Shown: in pieces, positions 59,431 to 64,000 of the stretch
Layout of the letters: every line of letters begins with the position of its first letter
How positions within the stretch are numbered: the first letter of the stretch is position 1
Source of the DNA: Demequina lutea
GTDB lineage: Bacteria > Actinomycetota > Actinomycetes > Actinomycetales > Demequinaceae
Direction: 5' to 3'
NCBI RefSeq assembly: GCF_013409005.1
Contig: NZ_JACBZO010000001.1
Coordinates: 1-64,000, forward strand
DNA length: 64,000 bases
The notes under the pieces: generated by a model
The model's input: only the letters and a program-made list of their open reading frames with translations
What the model was told of the DNA's origin: nothing
Database searches by the model: none
Translations under genes and position numbers: made by a program

Positions 59431-60375
59431 ATGAACGTTCTGATTCTGGCAGGTGGCATGTCGCATGAGCGCGACGTCTCGATCCGGTCCGGGCGACGGG
59501 TAAAGGATGCGCTCGAGTCCCGCGGCATCAAGGTGACCCTCGCCGACGTCGACGCCTCCCTCATACCCGCGCTGCGCGCACTGGGCGACGACGACGTCGT
59601 CTGGCCCCTGTTGCATGGCGCCTCCGGTGAGGACGGATCGCTCCAGGCTCTCCTCGAACTGATGGATGTGGCCTTCGTCGGCACCCGCGCTCGCGAGGCC
59701 AGGGTCGCGTGGATCAAGCCCGTCGCCAAGGCGGTCCTATCGCGCAACTCGGTCCCGACTCCCGATTACGTGACGCTGCCGCAGTCGTTGTTCAGAGAGG
59801 TGGGGGCTGACCAGATGATGGGCGCGCTCTTGGATCGCTTCCCGCTCCCGGTCGTCGTCAAGCCAGCGAGGGGCGGCTCGGCTCTTGGCGTGACGCTAGT
59901 CACGGAGCCCGGCGAGCTCGCCCACGCGATGGTGCAATGCTTCGCATACGACGACATGGCGATGATAGAACGCGCCCTTACTGGAACCGAGGTGGGGGTC
60001 TCCGTCCTGGGTACCGGCGACGACGCGCACGTGCTTCCTGCGGTCGAGATCGTGTGCGAGGGCCCCTACGACTACGACGCCAGGTACAACGCCGGCCGCG
60101 TGGAGTACTTCGCTCCAGCCCGCCTGGACGCGAAGACGACCGCAGCCGTCGAGGCGACGGCCCTTGCCGTCCACCGGACGCTTGGCCTCGTCGACATCTC
60201 GCGCATCGACATGATCCTGGATGGCGGCGTGGCGAACGTGATCGACATCAATGTCTCGCCCGGAATGACCGAGACGTCGCTGCTCCCCCAGGCCATCGAG
60301 GCGAGCGGCGTTGACCTTGGCGTGCTGTACGAAACCATCTGCGCGGACGCCCTCGCCCGGTTCCGCTCGCACTAA
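59431..60375 (+). CDS. D-alanine--D-alanine ligase-like ATP-grasp protein
   Basis: 314 residues, slightly shorter than typical Ddl (about 350). N-terminal VLILAGGMSHERDVSIRSGR resembles Ddl (GGxSxEREVSLxSG); WPLLHGASGEDGSLQALLEL and VVVKPARGGSALGVTLV also fit. The metal-binding end motif is VIDINVSPGMTETSLLPQA, with Asp in place of the usual Glu of EVNTxPG. The gene is a frequent neighbour of parB in Micrococcales. It may make D-Ala-D-Ala or a related dipeptide; the substitution leaves this open. The ATG has GAAGGAGAC upstream. It converges on parB. Confidence 0.82.
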   Translation: MNVLILAGGMSHERDVSIRSGRRVKDALESRGIKVTLADVDASLIPALRALGDDDVVWPLLHGASGEDGSLQALLELMDVAFVGTRAREARVAWIKPVAKAVLSRNSVPTPDYVTLPQSLFREVGADQMMGALLDRFPLPVVVKPARGGSALGVTLVTEPGELAHAMVQCFAYDDMAMIERALTGTEVGVSVLGTGDDAHVLPAVEIVCEGPYDYDARYNAGRVEYFAPARLDAKTTAAVEATALAVHRTLGLVDISRIDMILDGGVANVIDINVSPGMTETSLLPQAIEASGVDLGVLYETICADALARFRSH

Positions 60376-60386
60376 CGGTTCCTGGC

Positions 60387-61424
60387 CTACTTCGACCCAA
60401 AGACGCCCGGATCTTCGGGGTTGATCAGGCGGACGATGCGGTCCAGGTCCTCGACCGTCGCGAAGTCGATCGTGATCTTGCCCTTGGCGCGGCCCAACTG
60501 GACCCCAACCCGGGTGTCGAGGTGGTCTCCCAGGCGCGCGGAGAGGTCGTCCAGCGCCGCCGTGCGGCCGCCTGGGCGCACGGAACCCTTCTTGGGCACC
60601 TTGAGCTCAACGCCGAGCGTCACGGCCTCCTCGGTGGCGCGCACCGACATTCCCTCCGCGACGATGCGTGTGGCGAGTTGGTCCATTGCCTCAGGGCTGG
60701 GAAGCGTGAGAAGGGCCCGAGCGTGCCCGGCGCTAATCACGCCCGCGGCGACGCGCTTCTGCACCGCAGGCGGGAGCTTCAGCAGGCGGAGCGTGTTCGA
60801 GATCTGCGGCCTGGAGCGGCTCAGCCTGGTGGCGAGCTGCTCGTGCGTAATCTCGAAGTCATCGAGGAGTTGCTGGTACGCCGCGGCCTCCTCAAGCGGA
60901 TTGAGCTGGGACCGATGCAGGTTCTCGACCAGCGCATCGCGAAGCATCGCCGTGTCTTCCGTGCTCCGGATTATCGCGGGGATCTCGGTAAGGCCCGCCT
61001 CACGGGTCGCCCGCAATCGACGCTCACCCATGATGAGCTCGAAGCCCGAGCCCTCGGGGTTGCGTCGCACCACGATGGGCTGCAGAACACCGATTTCCTT
61101 GATGGACCCCACGAGCTCTGCGAGTGCTTCGGGGTCGAACACCGTGCGCGGTTGGCGCTTATTCGGCACGACCTCTGCCGGGTCAATGAACGCGAAGGTC
61201 GCTCCGGGCACGGCCCTCAAGCCGCTTCCCCCATCGGTCGCTGCCGCAATCATCTCGTCCGTGACTCGCGGAACTGCCCCCGTGTCCGAGAAGAACACGT
61301 CCCGCGGTCGGTCACCTCGCCTTTGGGTTGAGTCATTCGCTGCGTCGTCGCCGACGCGCTCCTCGGGTTCGGTGGGGATGAGGGCCCCGAGGCCGCGCCC
61401 CAGTCCTCGCTTCGGGGTGCTCAC
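60387..61424 (-). CDS. parB: Chromosome-partitioning protein ParB
   Basis: CTP-dependent clamp that loads at parS and spreads on DNA near the origin. The 345-residue protein starts MSTPKRGLGRGLGALIPTEP, the ParA-interacting N-terminus. The CTP-binding domain has PRTVFDPEALAELVGSIKEIG and IMGERRLRATREAGL, the helix-turn-helix is around LATRLSRSRPQISNTLRLL, and the C-terminal dimerisation region follows. The start overlaps the parA stop by 4 nt. Three perfect parS sites lie in the 2 kb upstream. Confidence 0.97.
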   Translation of the reverse strand: MSTPKRGLGRGLGALIPTEPEERVGDDAANDSTQRRGDRPRDVFFSDTGAVPRVTDEMIAAATDGGSGLRAVPGATFAFIDPAEVVPNKRQPRTVFDPEALAELVGSIKEIGVLQPIVVRRNPEGSGFELIMGERRLRATREAGLTEIPAIIRSTEDTAMLRDALVENLHRSQLNPLEEAAAYQQLLDDFEITHEQLATRLSRSRPQISNTLRLLKLPPAVQKRVAAGVISAGHARALLTLPSPEAMDQLATRIVAEGMSVRATEEAVTLGVELKVPKKGSVRPGGRTAALDDLSARLGDHLDTRVGVQLGRAKGKITIDFATVEDLDRIVRLINPEDPGVFGSK

Positions 61425-62470
61425 AATGAACCTCCTACGGCCGCGCCGCGTTCGGCCAACTCCTTTGCGATCGCCAAGTAGGCCACCGCTCCTGTGGAGT
61501 GGGGGTCGTGCGTGATGACTGTCTTGCCAAAACTGGGGGCCTCAGACACCCGGACGGAGCGAGGCACCGTCTGGTCGAAGGTCTCGTTGGGAAAGTGCGT
61601 CCTGACCTCTTGAGCAACCTCACGCGCGAGGTTGGTGCGCTGGTCGTACATGGTGAGCACGATAGTGGAAACGTAGATCGCCGGATTGAGGTGCTTCTTC
61701 ACCATCGCGATGGTGCGCATCAACTGGCTCAATCCCTCCAGCGCGTAGTACTCGCATTGAATCGGGATGAGCACCTCTGTCGCCACCACCATGGCGTTGA
61801 GCGTCAGCAGTCCAAGGCTGGGGGGACAGTCAATGATGAGGTAGTCGAGTTGTTTGCCCTCGCGTGCGAGCAACTCCGTAATCGCCGTATGGAGCCGATA
61901 CTCCCTGCGGACGGCTGACACGAGCTCGATGTCGGCACCCGCCAGGTCGATCGTCGCCGGAACGCACCACAGCGACGGCAGGTCGGGACACCGCTGAGCC
62001 ACCGACGCGATCGGCACGTCCTCAAGGAGGACTTCGTAGATGGAGGGCGTTCCCGCACGGTGGTCCACGCCCAGGGCCGTGGACGCGTTGCCCTGGGGGT
62101 CGGCGTCGATCACCAGGACGTTCGCGCCCTTGCTCGCGAGCGCCGCGGCGACGTTGACCGACGTTGTCGTCTTGCCGACGCCGCCCTTCTGATTGGAGAT
62201 CGCGATGATTCGCGTCTTTGCGGGGCGCGGAAAGTTCGACTCCTCCAAGGTGCGGCGAAGCCGCTCCAGCTCGAGGAGTTCGCTCGCGAGGGGGCTATCG
62301 CCGTCAACGCCAATTCTGCTGAACGCGTCGTCCAATGCTGGACGGTCTGCGGCGGGACGGTCTGCGGCGGGACGACCCAGCCCGTTGGGCTGGTACGCAG
62401 GGACGTGGCTCCTCTGTCCATCGGGGGACGTCGCAGCGGCGCTGCGCGCGTCGAGCTCGTGGTCAGTCAC
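61421..62470 (-). CDS. parA: Chromosome-partitioning ATPase ParA
   Basis: Deviant Walker ATPase that moves ParB-parS complexes. The 349-residue protein has an 85-residue disordered extension (with PAADRPAADRPALDD repeats) before the P-loop region IIAISNQKGGVGKTTTSVNV; VLVIDADPQGNASTALG and LDYLIIDCPPSLGLLTLNAM follow. The start is GTG 62470. A parS site lies about 40 bp upstream, inside the parA promoter region, so ParB binding could affect expression. parB follows with a 4-nt overlap. Confidence 0.97.
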   Translation of the reverse strand: MTDHELDARSAAATSPDGQRSHVPAYQPNGLGRPAADRPAADRPALDDAFSRIGVDGDSPLASELLELERLRRTLEESNFPRPAKTRIIAISNQKGGVGKTTTSVNVAAALASKGANVLVIDADPQGNASTALGVDHRAGTPSIYEVLLEDVPIASVAQRCPDLPSLWCVPATIDLAGADIELVSAVRREYRLHTAITELLAREGKQLDYLIIDCPPSLGLLTLNAMVVATEVLIPIQCEYYALEGLSQLMRTIAMVKKHLNPAIYVSTIVLTMYDQRTNLAREVAQEVRTHFPNETFDQTVPRSVRVSEAPSFGKTVITHDPHSTGAVAYLAIAKELAERGAAVGGSL

Positions 62471-62511
62471 ACACGTCTCCTCAGGGGTCTCGTAGCCGGG
62501 GTACAGGTCAA

Positions 62512-62527
62512 TGTTTCACGTGAAACA
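62512..62527. promoter_or_regulatory. parS: parS site 1
   Basis: TGTTTCACGTGAAACA, a perfect match to the 16-bp bacterial parS consensus, lies between parA and rsmG. It is the specific loading site for ParB. Confidence 0.96.
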
Positions 62528-62555
62528 CTCTCACCGCAAACGCCGCAAAGGTGGG

Positions 62556-62564
62556 TTATCCACA
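62556..62564 (+). promoter_or_regulatory. Perfect DnaA box between parA and rsmG
   Basis: TTATCCACA, the consensus DnaA box, 29 bp from parS site 1. The same 200-bp gap has two CTGTGGA words (62598 and 62643). It could link initiation control to parAB expression, which is inference. Confidence 0.55.
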
Positions 62565-62669
62565 CATCGCCTGGGGAGGGTTCGCTGGGAGGCCCGGCCT
62601 GTGGACGACGCCCGTCTGGGGTGGCCTCCTGAGCACCACGGGCCTGTGGAAAGCTTGGGGAGAAGAGTT

Positions 62670-63401
62670 TCAGCGATTCGCCGTTTCGCGCGTGATGCGG
62701 ACCACCGTGGTGGGCTCAAGGCCGACAAGCGTCGGTGCGGTGAGGACCTCTGCTGACAGCCGAGCCTTGCGTAGAACGTACTTGGCGCGCTCGATCTCGT
62801 CCACCGCCGTGCGCCCCTTCAAGAGCGCCATATGGCCCGTCTCGGACAAGAGGGGTAGGCACCACTTCACCAGCTTGTCGATCGAGGCCACCGCCCGGGC
62901 CGTCAGGGCATCGGCCTCCAACTCGCCGGCGACCTCTTCCGCCCGGGCCCGCCTGACCGTGACGTTGTCGAGGCCGATCTCGGTCGCGGCCTCTTCCAGC
63001 CACGCCACCCGACGCTCCATGGGTTCGACCAACACGACCTCCCGATCCGGGAGCATCGCCGCAATCACGATGCCGGGAAGTCCCGCGCCAGAGCCGACGT
63101 CCACGATGCGTCCTGGTCCCAGGAAGGGCACGACCGCTGCCGAGTTGAGGATGTGACGCTCCCACAGCCGCTCGAGTTCGCGCGGCCCGATGAGGCCGCG
63201 CTTCTCACCCTGCTCGGCGAGCATCGCCGCGTACGTGGCGACCGCGTCGAAGCGGGCACCGAGGAGCACTCGGAGTGCCTCTTGGTCGAGCGACGCCAGG
63301 TCCGTTCCTCGGTCGTCGGCGTCAGTGGACTCGCTCGTCATCGCATCCGAACCCTTCTCCGTCGCAGACGCCGTCAATGTGGACTGGCCCGCATTCATCA
63401 T
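62670..63401 (-). CDS. rsmG: 16S rRNA (guanine(527)-N7)-methyltransferase
   Basis: SAM-dependent methylase of G527 in 16S rRNA; loss gives low-level streptomycin resistance. The 243-residue protein has the GidB motifs RLWERHILNSAAVVPFL near residue 80 and IVDVGSGAGLPGIVIAAM near 98, then VLVEPMERRVAWLEE. The first 40 residues are a variable extension, so ATG 63341 (MTSEST) is an alternative start to ATG 63401. It lies between parS sites, in the usual place between jag and parA. Confidence 0.95.
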   Translation of the reverse strand: MMNAGQSTLTASATEKGSDAMTSESTDADDRGTDLASLDQEALRVLLGARFDAVATYAAMLAEQGEKRGLIGPRELERLWERHILNSAAVVPFLGPGRIVDVGSGAGLPGIVIAAMLPDREVVLVEPMERRVAWLEEAATEIGLDNVTVRRARAEEVAGELEADALTARAVASIDKLVKWCLPLLSETGHMALLKGRTAVDEIERAKYVLRKARLSAEVLTAPTLVGLEPTTVVRITRETANR

Positions 63402-63430
63402 CTCGCACCACTGGTCGAGTGCCCGCGCGA

Positions 63431-63446
63431 TGTTTCACGTGAAACA
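63431..63446. promoter_or_regulatory. parS: parS site 2
   Basis: Perfect TGTTTCACGTGAAACA, 30 bp upstream of the rsmG start. Confidence 0.96.
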
Positions 63447-63475
63447 CCGTAGTCGTGCCCTCCGCCTCGCGGTCC

Positions 63476-63507
63476 GACCCGCCACGGAGCCGACCCGCCA
63501 CGGAGCC
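63476..63507. repeat. Tandem 16-bp duplication between parS sites 2 and 3
   Basis: GACCCGCCACGGAGCC is present twice in immediate succession (63476-63491 and 63492-63507). It sits between the two parS sites and changes their spacing. Confidence 0.8.
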
Positions 63508-63531
63508 GACCAGGGCGCCCCGCTTCCGCGA

Positions 63532-63547
63532 TGTTTCACGTGAAACA
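63532..63547. promoter_or_regulatory. parS: parS site 3
   Basis: Perfect TGTTTCACGTGAAACA, 101 bp from site 2 and on the jag side of the gap. Confidence 0.96.
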
Positions 63548-63559
63548 CCCCGAAGGCAA

Positions 63560-63595
63560 GACGCCGGGAGTCCCCTGAGGGATCCTCCCGGCGTC
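63560..63595 (-). terminator. Terminator-like hairpin after jag
   Basis: Perfect 11-bp arms GACGCCGGGAG and CTCCCGGCGTC, extended by an inner TCCC/GGGA stem with a CTGA loop. It lies 77 bp after the jag stop. A moderately T-rich stretch follows on the minus strand. Confidence 0.7.
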
Positions 63596-63672
63596 AGCTA
63601 CACGGTGCCCACTACAACACAGTGCCGACTACACACAGTGCCGACCGAACCGTGCCCGCTAGGCCCTACTCA

Positions 63673-64000
63673 CTAAGACGCGGCGGGGCTGACGACCACA
63701 TGACGGTGCGGGTCTTCGCCCTCTGATTCGGACACCAGGCCGGCCTCGAGAACGACGTCGTGAACAACCTTGCGCTCAAACGCGTTCATCGAGGGAAGGG
63801 CGACGGGCTCGCCGGATTCGCGAACCTTCGCGATGATCTCGCGCGCCTGCTCGGCCAACTGCTCCTTGCGGCCAGCGCGGAACTCGGCGATGTCCAGCAT
63901 GAGCCTGCTGATATTCCCCGTCTCCGACTGCACCGCGAGTCGCGTGAGGTCTTGGAGTGCATCGAGGACCTCGCCGTCTGGTCCCACCAGGCGCTTGAGG
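63673..64000 (-). CDS. jag: Jag/KhpB RNA-binding protein (5' end outside window)
   Basis: C-terminal 108 residues of a KH-R3H protein; the frame runs to the right edge and stays open, so the N-terminus is missing. KH residues are visible in LKRLVGPDGEVLDALQDLTR, and the R3H domain follows with SRLMLDIAEFRAGRKEQL and the Arg/His helix NAFERKVVHDVV. Jag/KhpB binds RNA together with KhpA and affects cell elongation and division in other Gram-positive bacteria. It is the expected neighbour between rsmG and yidC/rnpA/rpmH/dnaA, which places oriC beyond the right edge. Confidence 0.92.
   Translation of the reverse strand, partial: LKRLVGPDGEVLDALQDLTRLAVQSETGNISRLMLDIAEFRAGRKEQLAEQAREIIAKVRESGEPVALPSMNAFERKVVHDVVLEAGLVSESEGEDPHRHVVVSPAAS

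Overview
This window is a GC-rich, densely coded stretch of an actinobacterial chromosome (Actinomycetota). The gene set and order fit the order Micrococcales; a Demequina- or Cellulomonas-like genus is a guess from gene content only. The right end carries the chromosome-partition neighbourhood seen beside oriC in this phylum: trxB-trxA, a D-Ala-D-Ala-ligase-like gene, parB-parA, rsmG and a jag (khpB) gene cut by the edge, with three perfect parS sites. oriC itself is not in the window and should lie just beyond the right end. I recognise no rRNA, tRNA or CRISPR array.

Layout. 1-3.5 kb: Tad-type secretion ATPase and TadB (cut by the left edge), an SDR oxidoreductase and a ZIP metal transporter behind an iron box. 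3.7-6.7 kb: trehalose synthase and maltokinase. 6.8-9.7 kb: small membrane proteins, including a tandem paralogous pair, and an abasic-site-sensing SRAP protein. 9.7-18.2 kb: the conserved acyl-CoA carboxylase block birA/accD/accE/maf/acc-alpha, split by a SanA-like gene and an iron-box-controlled feoA-feoB-feoC-like cluster. 18.3-22.5 kb: FTR1-type iron permease behind a third iron box, a Pr6Pr-type membrane protein, AzlC-AzlD, and a CcdA plus TlpA-like redox pair. 22.7-26.1 kb: dnaB, rplI, rpsR, ssb and rpsF on the minus strand. 26.2-34.2 kb: a cell-envelope block (FemAB-like ligase, ATP-grasp ligase, DegT-type aminotransferase, class A PBP), then PadR and ino1.

The accessory part lies between ino1 and the tRNA nucleotidyltransferase (about 34-49 kb). 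It holds a decayed island between two 22-bp direct repeats (IS3 transposase remnant, a 51-codon gene coupled to a class V aminotransferase, an aspartase remnant). A tight four-gene signalling operon follows, with two tiny membrane proteins, a methyltransferase/response-regulator fusion and a histidine kinase with a doubled architecture. Next come a WXG100-like/large-hydrolase cluster resembling type VII secretion cargo, a DUF805 protein, an MFS transporter, a divergent Lrp/alanine dehydrogenase pair, and an AbiEi/DUF559-like gene flanked by inverted clusters of a 19-bp repeat. From 49.3 kb the conserved series resumes: cca, Nudix, DUF6049-like protein, murJ, pseudokinase, trxB, trxA and so on to parAB.

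How the genes work together. Three DtxR/IdeR-type boxes point to a common metal regulon covering the ZIP, Feo and FTR1 transporters. The envelope genes (FemAB, ATP-grasp ligase, PBP, murJ, pseudokinase, Ddl-like) suggest lineage-specific peptidoglycan cross-bridge synthesis. The most unusual units are the methyltransferase/response-regulator operon, the WXG/hydrolase cluster and the AbiEi-like gene with its repeats. No homology search was run; all family names come from motifs and gene context.
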